Assembly (NCBI RefSeq): GCF_027667425.1
Contig: NZ_JAQEGR010000002.1
Span: 186,001-250,000, forward strand
DNA: 64,000 nt
Source of the DNA: Fusicatenibacter saccharivorans
GTDB lineage: Bacteria > Bacillota > Clostridia > Lachnospirales > Lachnospiraceae
Direction of reading: 5' to 3'
The notes beneath the pieces are model-generated. The model worked only from the letters and a program-made list of their open reading frames with translations, was not told the DNA's origin and searched no databases. Position numbers and translations under genes: made by a program. Shown here piece by piece: positions 34,904 through 44,024 of this stretch. Each line of letters begins with the position of its first letter. Position 1 is the first letter of the stretch.

Positions 34904-36595
34904 ATGGCAGAAGATTTTATGACGGCTGCGGTAAAACGCGTAGAAGCACAGTTTGAAAAAAGCGGCGTTTCCGAAAACTGTGCAGCATTTGAAAGAAAAG
35001 AAAACCAGATCGAGATGCGTGACGGCGTGAAGCTTCACACGATCTATTATTTTCCAAAAGAAGACACGGCAGAAGAAAAAACATATCCTGTCATTCTGAC
35101 CCGTACCTGCTATCCGGGCAATGACCGCATTCACCGTGCCTACGGAGAAGGACTGGCACGCAGAGGCTACGTATATGTGTACCAGTACTGCCGCGGCCGG
35201 GAGAATTCAGAAGGAAAATGGGAACCGAACATCAATGAGCGGAAGGATGGCATTGACACCATGAACTACCTTGTAGAACAGCCATGGTGCGAGATTTTGG
35301 GCTACTGGGGCCATTCCTACACAAGTATGACCGGCTGGGCTTTCGCCGATGCTGCGGAGGGGAAAGTTGCCGCAATGTTTCTGGAGGACTATGGAACGGA
35401 TCGTTTTACATCAGCCTACGAGAAGGGCTGCTTCCGCCACGATATCTTAACCGCCTGGTCGATGGAAAATGCGGAAAAACCAGTGAATGCTGACTATCGC
35501 GAAAGCTGCCGTTATCTGCCGCAGATTGAAGTGGACGAGGCGCTGTGGGGACAGCGTGTTCCGTCCTACCGCGAATACATCACAAGCCCGAACCCGGATG
35601 CGGCGCTCTGGCAGACGGGCTGGTGGAAACAGTTGCGGGAAATTCCATCAAAAACGAAGGTTCCGATTTATCTTTTAAGCGGTTGGTACGATCATCACCA
35701 CGGCAGCAGTATGAAAACGTGGGAGCGGCTGAACGAGGAGACAAAACAGCACAGCTGGCTCGAAATCGGCGCCTGGAACCACTTTTTCCAGATCTGCCTC
35801 GAGGGCAAAGAGGTGATGCACCCGCAGAATGAAGAAATTCCGAAGATGCTGGAATGGTTTGAGCTGACGCTGAAACAAAAAGAAATCCCGACGCAGCGGA
35901 TCCGTGCCTATGAAATCGGCGCAGACCGGTGGATGGATACCGTGTCCGACGGACTGGGAGAAAAAGGAACTGCGGGAAGCATGACGTTGTATCTGGATGA
36001 GAAAACACTGCGGACAGACACGCCGGAACAGGAAAAAACGAGGAACTACACGTTTGACCCGGCCACTCCCGTCGAGAGCATCGGAGGAGAAGCCCTTCTG
36101 CATACGATGCCGCAGATCGGCAGCCATCTCCAGCCGGAACCGGACTATCGTGAGGATGTCCTGAGCTTTGTATCAGAACCGCTGGAAGAAACTTTCACGC
36201 TGAACGGAAAAGCCTCCGTCCGCCTGTTCGTGGAAAGTGACTGCGAGGATACTGCATTCACAGCGAAAATCATGGAGGTAACGCCGGAAGGAAAAGCTTA
36301 CAACATCCGTTCCTCGATTGCAACGCTGGAGCAGGGAAAAACAGAGGCCGGGACCTATGAACCGGGCAGCGTGGCAGAGGTACAGATTACTATGTGGAAT
36401 ATTGTATACACGATTCTAAAGGGTTCCCGCATTCGTGTAGATGTTTCTTCTTCCGATTTTCCACAGTATCATGTTCACAGCAATCAGAAAGGGCTGTGGT
36501 CGGAAAAAACAGAGAATAAAATTGCACATCAGACGATCCACACGGGCGGAGTGCACGCATCCTGTGTGATTCTGCCACTGATGAAAAAACAGTGA
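34904..36595 (+). CDS. CocE/NonD-family alpha/beta hydrolase
   Basis: A 563-residue serine hydrolase of the X-Pro dipeptidyl-peptidase/CocE type. The catalytic core has the substrate-side motif IEMRDGVKLHTIYYFP and the nucleophile elbow GYWGHSYTS (Ser138; the common form is GxSYxG). LLSGWYDHHH and GAWNHFF supply acid and histidine regions. A C-terminal jelly-roll domain (about 390-560) follows. No signal peptide. GGAGGTG precedes the ATG. With the AtuA pair it may act on an ester or amide substrate; the substrate is unknown. Confidence 0.85.
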   Translation: MAEDFMTAAVKRVEAQFEKSGVSENCAAFERKENQIEMRDGVKLHTIYYFPKEDTAEEKTYPVILTRTCYPGNDRIHRAYGEGLARRGYVYVYQYCRGRENSEGKWEPNINERKDGIDTMNYLVEQPWCEILGYWGHSYTSMTGWAFADAAEGKVAAMFLEDYGTDRFTSAYEKGCFRHDILTAWSMENAEKPVNADYRESCRYLPQIEVDEALWGQRVPSYREYITSPNPDAALWQTGWWKQLREIPSKTKVPIYLLSGWYDHHHGSSMKTWERLNEETKQHSWLEIGAWNHFFQICLEGKEVMHPQNEEIPKMLEWFELTLKQKEIPTQRIRAYEIGADRWMDTVSDGLGEKGTAGSMTLYLDEKTLRTDTPEQEKTRNYTFDPATPVESIGGEALLHTMPQIGSHLQPEPDYREDVLSFVSEPLEETFTLNGKASVRLFVESDCEDTAFTAKIMEVTPEGKAYNIRSSIATLEQGKTEAGTYEPGSVAEVQITMWNIVYTILKGSRIRVDVSSSDFPQYHVHSNQKGLWSEKTENKIAHQTIHTGGVHASCVILPLMKKQ

Positions 36596-36664
36596 ACTGT
36601 AACGGTAAGACGGACATAGGGGAAAATCAAAAAGAAAAAAGTAGCACAATCCATTCTTTTGTGG

Positions 36665-36700
36665 TATAGTGAAAATACTATAGGTTTTGCGGTAAACCTA
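36665..36700 (+). promoter_or_regulatory. Promoter and operator candidate of the alpha-glucosidase gene
   Basis: The extended -10 TGG-TATAGT ends at 36670. The inverted repeat TAGGTTT-N6-AAACCTA (36681-36700) sits at the likely start site, as expected for a LacI-type or similar repressor site. No repressor gene is adjacent. Confidence 0.5.
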
Positions 36701-36744
36701 ACCAGCGGACCGCGTCATGAAATCAAAAGAACAGGAGAAAAGCT

Positions 36745-38418
36745 ATGGAGAAAAAGTGGTGGCATAAAACAGTCGGATATCAGATTTATCCGAAGAGTTT
36801 TCAGGATACCAACGGAGATGGAATCGGAGATCTGAAAGGTGTGATCCGTCATCTTGACAAAATAGAAAAACTGGGAGCCAATGTCATCTGGCTCTGTCCG
36901 GTGTTTGCATCCCCGATGGTGGACAACGGATACGACATTTCCGATTACATGGACATTGACCCGTCGTTTGGAACGATGGAGGACATGAAGGAACTGATCG
37001 CAGAGGCAAAAAAACATGGCATCCGCATCCTGATGGATCTTGTCGTGAACCATTCCTCGGATCAGCACGCATGGTTCCGGGCGGCACTCAAAGATCCGTT
37101 TGGAAAATACGGAAAGTATTATGTGTTCCGGGAAGGAAAAGACGGCAAAGAGCCGAACAACTGGCGGTCGATTTTCGGTGGCAGCGCATGGGAGAAAGTA
37201 CCGGGATATGATAACCTGTATTATCTCCACATTTTCACGAAAGAGCAGCCGGATCTCAATTGGGAGAATCCGGAACTTCGGGAAGAAATTTATGAGATGA
37301 TTTTAAATTGGATGGATCTGGGACTTGGCGGATTCCGTCTTGATGCGATCAGCCATCTGAAAAAGAATTATCAGTACACCAACCTTCCGCCGGATGGACC
37401 GGACGAGTACAATATGGCGTTCGAGTATTTCAACAATGTAGACGGTCTTGCCGACATTTTGCGTGAAATGAAGGAGCGCACCTTTGCGCCGACCGATGCG
37501 CTGACGATCGGAGAGTACGATCACATGGCACCGGAGGATGTGGAGGATGTGATTGGGGAAAACGGCAGTTTTTCGTCTGTTTTCGATTTCTGCCACACCT
37601 TCGACAATGTGCGCAACCCGAAATGGGGCAATACCGTGGCATTGTTTGACGATTATCGTGATCAGCTTTTTGCGGCGCAGAAAATCGTGGATGGCCGCGG
37701 TATGCTCTGTAACTTCCTCGAAAATCATGACAAACCGCGCAGTATTGACCGGTTCCTGATGCCGGAAGACCAGAACCGTTACAGTGAAAAAATGCTTCCG
37801 GTCACCAATTTCTTCCTGCCGGGTATTGTATTTCTGTATCAGGGACAGGAGATCGGCATGCGCGACGACCCGAAACAGTCCATTCATGGATTCGTCGACA
37901 AACCGACGTTTGCTATTTATGACCGTCTGATTGCCGAAGGAAAAACGGATGCGCAAGCGCTCGAGCAGATCAATCGTGAGAGCCGCGAGCACAGCAGAAC
38001 TCCGATGCAGTGGGATGCATCTGCCGAAGCGGGATTCACAACAGGTACGCCGTGGTTCCCGGTGAATAAAAACTATACGGAACTGAACTATGAGGCCGAG
38101 GAAAAAGATCCTGATTCCCTGCTGTGGTTCTACCGCAAAATGGTGGCAGTAAGACGACGTGAAGATCTGGAAGAAACCTTCCTCTATGGAACGCTGATTC
38201 CGGAATACGAGACAGTAAGCGGCGTTCTGGCGTACCGTAGAAAGGATGAGAAGAATCACATTCTGATTCTGACCACTTCTCTCGCAGATGGCATGGCACT
38301 GCCATTTGCAGATACAATCGAAGAAGTACTTCTGAATAACTATGACACCTGCGAGGCGGGCGAGGGAACGATCCGTCTGCAGCCGTATCAGTGTCTGGTG
38401 CTGAAGGTGAAGGAATAG
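36745..38418 (+). CDS. GH13 alpha-glucosidase (oligo-1,6-glucosidase type)
   Basis: A 557-residue GH13 enzyme, probably subfamily 31, that releases glucose from alpha-linked oligosaccharides in the cytoplasm. The conserved regions are DLVVNHSSDQHAWF, GFRLDAISHL (nucleophile Asp200), IGEYDHM (acid/base Glu257) and ENHDKPRS (Asp329). The start, KTVGYQIYPKSFQDTNGDGIGDL (given here as VGYQIYPKSFQDTNGDG), is typical of oligo-1,6-glucosidase and trehalose-6-phosphate hydrolase. No PTS gene is adjacent, which favours a neutral glucoside. AGGAGA precedes the ATG. Confidence 0.92.
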   Translation: MEKKWWHKTVGYQIYPKSFQDTNGDGIGDLKGVIRHLDKIEKLGANVIWLCPVFASPMVDNGYDISDYMDIDPSFGTMEDMKELIAEAKKHGIRILMDLVVNHSSDQHAWFRAALKDPFGKYGKYYVFREGKDGKEPNNWRSIFGGSAWEKVPGYDNLYYLHIFTKEQPDLNWENPELREEIYEMILNWMDLGLGGFRLDAISHLKKNYQYTNLPPDGPDEYNMAFEYFNNVDGLADILREMKERTFAPTDALTIGEYDHMAPEDVEDVIGENGSFSSVFDFCHTFDNVRNPKWGNTVALFDDYRDQLFAAQKIVDGRGMLCNFLENHDKPRSIDRFLMPEDQNRYSEKMLPVTNFFLPGIVFLYQGQEIGMRDDPKQSIHGFVDKPTFAIYDRLIAEGKTDAQALEQINRESREHSRTPMQWDASAEAGFTTGTPWFPVNKNYTELNYEAEEKDPDSLLWFYRKMVAVRRREDLEETFLYGTLIPEYETVSGVLAYRRKDEKNHILILTTSLADGMALPFADTIEEVLLNNYDTCEAGEGTIRLQPYQCLVLKVKE

Positions 38419-38428
38419 TTGCAAAAAC

Positions 38429-38508
38429 TATAGCAAGACCCGAAAATAATGCAAAAAAGGCAGTGCTGCAGAGCTGAATTTTTTGCATTATTTTCGGGGA
38501 TTGCTATA
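38429..38508. repeat. 80-nt long hairpin with 30-nt arms
   Basis: The left arm (38429-38458) begins TATAGCAA-GA-CCCGAAAATA, and the right arm (38479-38508) is its near-perfect reverse complement, mismatched only at the GA/GA pair. The 20-nt loop is unrelated. The arms are far longer than a terminator needs, and there is no T tract after the second arm. Confidence 0.7.
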
Positions 38509-38513
38509 AAACA

Positions 38514-38562
38514 AAAACTGCGGTTCTGCGGGAGCATATGCTTTGCGGAACCGCAGTTTTTT
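38514..38562 (+). terminator. Terminator after the alpha-glucosidase gene
   Basis: AAAACTGCGGTTC (38514-38526) pairs with GAACCGCAGTTTT (38548-38560), followed by TT. Confidence 0.85.
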
Positions 38563-38654
38563 CACAGATAGTGAATTAAAATCTCCCCTTGACATACTCC
38601 CTGGAAAACGTAAAAATAGAATTAAAATGTGTGGGAGAGCAAAAGGAAAAGAGT

Positions 38655-39655
38655 ATGAAAAAACAGGAGAAAAAAACAGGTCTGGAAGAATTCCTGAAAG
38701 GGGGTCAGGAGACGCTGCCGGGATTTCGGTTTCAGATCTATCGGGCAGAAGAAAAAAGATCACTATGGAATGCGGATTTTGAGCTTCTCTTTCTGCTGAA
38801 AGGTGACGGAAGAGTCAGCTACGAAGATGGTGTTGTGTATCAGATTAGGGAGAAAGATCTTTTTGTTGTGAATGGATTTCAGATTTGTTCGATTGATCTG
38901 AATGAGCAGGGGATTCTGCTGTCGCTGAAAATGAGTGCAGATGCGATTGCGTCCGTTCATATTGAGTTTTTAAAATATGAGATTGAATGCAGATCCTTTT
39001 TGTTCACGGAGGAGCAACAGGAAGTGTTTGATATAATCCGCAGTGATCTGGCGCGGGTTTTTCAGGAAGCATACAAAAACGATATGATGCAGCCTGTTAA
39101 TGCGCGCAGTCGGATAACGGCGCTTCTTGAGGATCTTTCGAGGTATTTTGCTGCCGGTGAACGGGTGAAACATTCCAGGAGCGGTCGTGAACGGATTCAG
39201 ATGGCGTCGGATTATATTCTGCAGCATTATAAAGAAGCAGTCACGCTAGAGGATTTGGCGGACCATATTTATCTGATTCGGACATATATTTCGCGGAGCT
39301 TCCCGCGGTATTTTGGTGTTTCGTTTCTGGAATACATAACGCAGGTACGTCTGGCGCATGCAATTCTTGATATGCATGGAGATGCGACGCTCACGGAGAT
39401 CGCGTACAATAACGGATTTTCCAATGCTATAAGATTACGCGCGAACAGGGCAGCCCATATGACTGCTGGGCGGCAATGGGTGCGCCGGAGGCAATGACAT
39501 CGGAAGAGAAGGAAATGATATGTCACAGTGCAGATCCGGAGTACCGTGTCTGGCGGGAAACGGTGGGAGAGGAACAGGTTCTTTCTGTTCAGGAACATTT
39601 GAAGGTACATGAGGTTGCATGTATAGAGATAATTTGCCTGAATCATCATCGATAA
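38655..39655 (+). pseudogene. Decayed AraC-GH39 fusion gene with internal deletion
   Basis: Codons from 38655 (MKKQEKKTGLEEF) match the intact fusion at 41361 through the cupin-like domain and most of the AraC DNA-binding domain, up to EIAYNNGFSNA near 39428. The frame then leaves the homology. In another frame from about 39456, the DNA encodes DCWAAMGAPEAM and CHSADPEYRVWRE, the counterpart of the last ~60 residues of the intact protein, ending at 39655. About 1.5 kb covering the second HTH and the whole GH39 domain is missing. TTGACA at 38588 and AAAGGAAA before the ATG suggest the stub may still be expressed. Confidence 0.85.
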
Positions 39656-39768
39656 TTGCACTAAAAAATATGAAAACATGATAATAAAACAGAAAAAGAC
39701 AAGAAAATGAGAAACAGCGTGTGGAAAGTGAGTAGAAAATTGCCCCAAAAATCCCTATACTGAGAAAC
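39654..39768 (+). promoter_or_regulatory. Transporter promoter, co-regulated architecture (copy 1)
   Basis: AATTGCACT (39654-39662), GAGTAGAAAA (39730-39739) and TATACTGA (39756-39763). The same three blocks stand at identical distances upstream of the esterase gene (43871, 43947, 43973). TAGAAA-N17-TATACT is a weak promoter that would need an activator, plausibly the AraC-GH39 protein. Confidence 0.6.
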
Positions 39769-39865
39769 AGAACAAAGGTCGTAGGCGCATGGTACGGCCG
39801 CAAAGAGGGCGGAAGAGAGAAGGAGATTCATCCGTAGCCTCAAAAAGGTATGGGAGGACAAAACA

Positions 39866-41260
39866 ATGGCAGCAAAAGAACAAACTTCAGCCAGGCAGAG
39901 CCTGACCGAAAAAATCAGCACGAAAGAAAAGATCAGCTACGGATGCGGAGATCTGGCCAGTAACCTGATTCTCGTGCTGACATCCACATTTGTAGCGTAT
40001 TTCTACACCGACGCACTGGGATTAAACGCAGCAATCATCGGAAGCATCATGATGTTTTCCCGTTTTGCAGACGGTGTCACCGACATGCTCATGGGATATG
40101 TCATGGACCGCGTCAAAACGAAATACGGAAAGGCAAGACCATGGCTGTTATGGCTGGCAATACCGATTGCCGTAGCATGTGTGCTTGTATTTCTCGTTCC
40201 AAACACCGGAACCGTCGGAAAGTATATTTACGTAACGATTACATATAACCTCGTTACCACTTTCCTTTACACGATGATCAACATTCCTTACGGCGCACTG
40301 ACATCCTTGATGAGCCGTGATCAGGGACAGAGAACGGTCATCAACGTTTTCCGTATGTTCATGGCACAGTTTGGTTCCCTTATCATCAATGCTTCTACCC
40401 TTCCACTGGTCAACAAAATGGGCGGAAGCAGCCACCAGAAGAGCTGGATTATCGTATCTGCTATTTACGCAGTCGTTGCAGCAATTCTGTTCCTGGTCTG
40501 CTTCAAAAACACCAAAGAGCGTGTTACCGTATCTTCCGAGCAGAAAGAAGGAGTCAACTTTGTGCAGTCTCTGAAACTGATCTTCAAAAACAGCCAGTGG
40601 CTGCTGCTCTGCGGCATCTGGATTACCATGTGCCTTGGCATGGGTGCCAGCGGTGCGGTTGGAACCTACTATGCAAAATATATCCTGATGAATGAGAACA
40701 TGGCAGGATTTATCTCATCTGTTTCCATTATTCCGGTGTTGATTCTGATGCCGTTCTGTGTACCGCTCAGTCTGAAATACGGAAAACGAAATGTAGCTCT
40801 GGCTGGAACATTCTTCAGCATTGCAGGACAGATTCTGATGGTTATCAATCCGACCAACGGAACATGGCTTCTGGTATGCTCTTTGATCAAAGGTGTCGGA
40901 TCTGCAACTCTGACAGGAACCATCTTCGCCATGGTAGCCGATACCATTGAGTATGGCGAGTGGAAAACAGGAACTCGTGTGGAAGGTATGCTGTATTCGA
41001 CCACAACCTTCGGCGCAAAAGTGGGAAGCGGACTTGCGAGCGCCGTTGCACTGTGGATTATCTCAGCAGCAGGCTATGACGGACTTGCTGCAACTCAGAC
41101 CGCAAGTGCACTTTCTGCAATCAAAACCCTGTATCTGTGGGTTCCGATTCCGTTTTATGCAATTATGATTCTCTTCTATGTATTTTACAAACTTGACAAG
41201 ATTTATCCGCAGGTAATGGAAGAACTGAAGGCAAGAGAGGCAGCAAAAGAAAAATACTAA
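39866..41260 (+). CDS. GPH-family sugar:cation symporter (MFS)
   Basis: A 464-residue transporter with twelve membrane helices. The N-terminal motif KISYGCGDLASNLILVL and the loop DGVTDMLMGYVMDRVKTKYGKARPWLLW (given as GYVMDRVKTKYGKARPW) define the glycoside-pentoside-hexuronide (MelB/XynB) family. It takes up oligosides or glycosides with Na+ or H+. GGGAGG precedes the ATG. It lies between the decayed and the intact AraC-GH39 genes, the intact one being the likely regulator. A terminator follows directly. Confidence 0.93.
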   Translation: MAAKEQTSARQSLTEKISTKEKISYGCGDLASNLILVLTSTFVAYFYTDALGLNAAIIGSIMMFSRFADGVTDMLMGYVMDRVKTKYGKARPWLLWLAIPIAVACVLVFLVPNTGTVGKYIYVTITYNLVTTFLYTMINIPYGALTSLMSRDQGQRTVINVFRMFMAQFGSLIINASTLPLVNKMGGSSHQKSWIIVSAIYAVVAAILFLVCFKNTKERVTVSSEQKEGVNFVQSLKLIFKNSQWLLLCGIWITMCLGMGASGAVGTYYAKYILMNENMAGFISSVSIIPVLILMPFCVPLSLKYGKRNVALAGTFFSIAGQILMVINPTNGTWLLVCSLIKGVGSATLTGTIFAMVADTIEYGEWKTGTRVEGMLYSTTTFGAKVGSGLASAVALWIISAAGYDGLAATQTASALSAIKTLYLWVPIPFYAIMILFYVFYKLDKIYPQVMEELKAREAAKEKY

Positions 41261-41278
41261 AACAAAAACCGAAAAATT

Positions 41279-41322
41279 GGTCCCACAAAAGGAGAAGATC
41301 TTTTTGCGGGACCTTTTTTGTG
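41279..41322 (+). terminator. Terminator after the sugar transporter
   Basis: GGTCCC-A-CAAAAG pairs with TTTTTG-C-GGGACC and is followed by TTTTTT. An extended -10 (TGG-TACAAT, 41320-41328) for the next gene begins immediately afterwards. Confidence 0.8.
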
Positions 41323-41360
41323 GTACAATACAACAAAAAAAATCTATCATGAGGTGTGAA

Positions 41361-43859
41361 ATGGAAAGAGACAACAGAGACGAAGACATGATGCTGAAAG
41401 GAACAAAACAGGAAATGCCGGGATTTCGTTTTCGGCTACTCCGGCCGGAGAAGAAACGGGAACTGTGGAATCCGGATTTTGAACTTTTATTTCTGCTTCG
41501 TGGGAGCGGAAGAGTCAGCTACGAGGACGGGGAAGTTCACAATCTCCCGATGGGATCTATCTTTGCGATCAACCGGTTTCAGATCTGTGACCTGGATCTG
41601 GACGAAGACGGACTTGCTCTGTCGCTCTGCGTTTCAGCGGAGACGATTGATTCATTTCACATTAAGCTGCTGAAATGTGAAGTCAAATGTCAGTCGTTTT
41701 TTTATATGGAAGATCAGCAGGAAAAATTTGATTTGATCCGGCGGGATATGGCACGGATCTTTCTTGAGATGTACAAGAATAATGAGGAACAACCGATCTA
41801 TATGAAAAGCCGTGTGACGGCGCTTCTGGAGGATCTGCTTTTTTACTTTACATCCGGGGAAAAGGTGGAACAGGGCCGGGGCGGAAGGGAACGCATTCAG
41901 CGGGCATCAGACTATATTCTGCAGCATTGCCGGGAAGAGATTACGCTGGAGGATCTGGCGGATCATCTTTATCTGAGCCGTGCCTATATTTCACGGAGCT
42001 TTCCGCAGTATTTCGGTGTATCATTTCGGGAGTACGTGACGCAGGTGCGCCTGGCGCATGCCGTACAGGAAATGCACAGCGGCGCAACGCTGACGGAGAT
42101 TGCCTATCACAATGGATTTGTCAATGAGACGGCGATGATCCGCGCATTCCGCAAATACCGCGGTATGACACCGAGCGAATACCGGAAGCAGATGGAATAT
42201 ACAGTAAAACAGCGTGAAAAGAAAGGAAAAGAGCGGGAAGAGGCGGCGGGAGACCATGATATTTTCCAGAGTCTCCTGCAGTATGCAGCGGTCACGGAGC
42301 AGGAGATTGAGACGATAAATGAGAGTGCCGTTTCCGTGACAGCGGCAGTAAACGGACGGAAACCAAGAGTGGCAGGCCACTGGAAGCGCGTGATCAATGC
42401 TGGCTATGCGGCAAGTGTGCTGAACCGCGAGGTGCAGGATGAGCTGGAACAGCTGGTGCAGGAGCTCGGCTATGAGCTGATCCGCGTAAAAGGAATTCTT
42501 GATGATGATATGTGCGTACTTCGGCGGAATATGTGGGGCGAGATTCAGTTCTGCTGGAACTATATTGATGAGGTGATCGATTTCATCCTTTCCACGGGAG
42601 CGAAGCCGTTGCTGGAATTCGGCCATATGCCGTTGCTGCTGGCAAAAACAGACCCGGGAAGAACGATGCGTCCGGCGCTAAGCAGCTCTCCGCGAGATCT
42701 GGCTGAGTGGCGCATGCTGATCAAAAACCTGATGGAACATCTAAGGGAACGGTATGGAATCAACCAGATGCGGCGCTGGATTTTCAACCCGTGGATCAGC
42801 GGAGACGTGATCACGATTGATGGAGGAGATGAGTTCTTTGAGACGTGGAAAGCATCGTACGAGGAGATGAAACGTGTGAGCCCGGATCTTGTAACATGTC
42901 TTTCCTTTGGTCTTGGACCGGAGGAACATCTCAAAGCCTTTATCGAAACTATGAAGGAAAAGGAATGTGTGCCGGAAATTTTTGCATTCCGCTCGTTTGG
43001 CACGGTGATCTATGGAGAGGAAGAGGAGAAAATGAATCTGATCCAGAACAACGAGAGCGTCAATATGATTGTGAGCCGCGACCCGGATTTTCTGCGGAAC
43101 CGCGGGGAGAAGGTAAAAGGTCTGCTGCAGAAGGCTGGGCTTGGTGCACTGCCGGTTCTGGTGGATGAGTGCAGCAGCAACATCTGGCAGAGGGATCTGT
43201 GCAACGATACCTGTTATAAAGCGGCATGGCTGTTTAAAAATCTTCTGGAAAATGAAGAGGCGCTGCAGGGAATTGCGTATTTCTCGGTCAATGACCGTTT
43301 GGATGAAGTATTTCCGGCGCGGGAAACGTATCATGGAGGTTTTGGGCTGTTCACGATGAACGGCATTCCAAAGGCGGTCTGCACTGCGCTGCGGCTGCTC
43401 GGCAGAATGGGATCTCGTCTGGTGAAGCGTGGGGACGGCTATTTTATCAGCACGGAGCCGGAGAAAAACCAAAGCCAGATTTACCTGTACAACTATGTTC
43501 ACTACGATATGCTGTACCGCTACCGCCATGCCGTGAATATTTCCCGCACGGACCGTTACCGCGTATTCAATATGGGGGAAATCCGGACCTTTTCAGTGAA
43601 ACTGACCGGACTGGAACCGGGAAAATATTGCCTGCGGCTGTATAAAGTGACAAAAGAGCACGGCAGCAGCTACGATGCGTGGGTGCGGATGGGAGCTCCG
43701 GAGCGGATGAACCGGATGGAGCGCGCGATGCTGTGCCACAGTGCGGACCCGGAATACCGTGTCTGGGAGCAGGAAACCGACCCGGAAGGCAGCCTCACGG
43801 TGCAGGAACGCCTGGAGCCGCACGAGACGGCGCTGATTGAGGTGGAGCAGATTCTGTAA
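41361..43859 (+). CDS. AraC-family regulator fused to a GH39-like domain
   Basis: An 832-residue fusion. Residues 1-140 form a cupin-like sensor domain and about 175-275 the two HTH motifs of AraC (LEDLADHLYLSRAYISRSF; LTEIAYHNGFVNETAMIRAF). About 340-700 is a GH39-type TIM barrel and a beta-domain ends the protein. In the barrel, VLVDECSSN keeps the expected nucleophile Glu. Where GH39 has W-NEP for the acid/base, this protein reads WIFNPWISGD, so that Glu is missing. It may sense a xyloside-like ligand instead of cleaving it. GAGGTG precedes the ATG at 41361. No signal peptide or membrane helix. Confidence 0.85.
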   Translation: MERDNRDEDMMLKGTKQEMPGFRFRLLRPEKKRELWNPDFELLFLLRGSGRVSYEDGEVHNLPMGSIFAINRFQICDLDLDEDGLALSLCVSAETIDSFHIKLLKCEVKCQSFFYMEDQQEKFDLIRRDMARIFLEMYKNNEEQPIYMKSRVTALLEDLLFYFTSGEKVEQGRGGRERIQRASDYILQHCREEITLEDLADHLYLSRAYISRSFPQYFGVSFREYVTQVRLAHAVQEMHSGATLTEIAYHNGFVNETAMIRAFRKYRGMTPSEYRKQMEYTVKQREKKGKEREEAAGDHDIFQSLLQYAAVTEQEIETINESAVSVTAAVNGRKPRVAGHWKRVINAGYAASVLNREVQDELEQLVQELGYELIRVKGILDDDMCVLRRNMWGEIQFCWNYIDEVIDFILSTGAKPLLEFGHMPLLLAKTDPGRTMRPALSSSPRDLAEWRMLIKNLMEHLRERYGINQMRRWIFNPWISGDVITIDGGDEFFETWKASYEEMKRVSPDLVTCLSFGLGPEEHLKAFIETMKEKECVPEIFAFRSFGTVIYGEEEEKMNLIQNNESVNMIVSRDPDFLRNRGEKVKGLLQKAGLGALPVLVDECSSNIWQRDLCNDTCYKAAWLFKNLLENEEALQGIAYFSVNDRLDEVFPARETYHGGFGLFTMNGIPKAVCTALRLLGRMGSRLVKRGDGYFISTEPEKNQSQIYLYNYVHYDMLYRYRHAVNISRTDRYRVFNMGEIRTFSVKLTGLEPGKYCLRLYKVTKEHGSSYDAWVRMGAPERMNRMERAMLCHSADPEYRVWEQETDPEGSLTVQERLEPHETALIEVEQIL

Positions 43860-43870
43860 AATCTTCAAAA

Positions 43871-43985
43871 AATTGCACTCGCGGTGGGAGAATACAGAGA
43901 AAGAGTGGAAAAAAAGCAACAATATAAGAAGATCTTGCGACAATTCGAGTAGAAAAGGACGAAAATATTGTTTATACTGAAAACA
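43871..43985 (+). promoter_or_regulatory. Esterase promoter, co-regulated architecture (copy 2)
   Basis: AATTGCACT (43871-43879), GAGTAGAAAA (43947-43956) and TATACTGA (43973-43980), with the same spacings as upstream of the sugar transporter. The DNA between the blocks is not conserved. Confidence 0.6.
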
Positions 43986-44024
43986 ACATAAATGCTAAAT
44001 TCTACAGAAAAGAGGTATTTCAAA

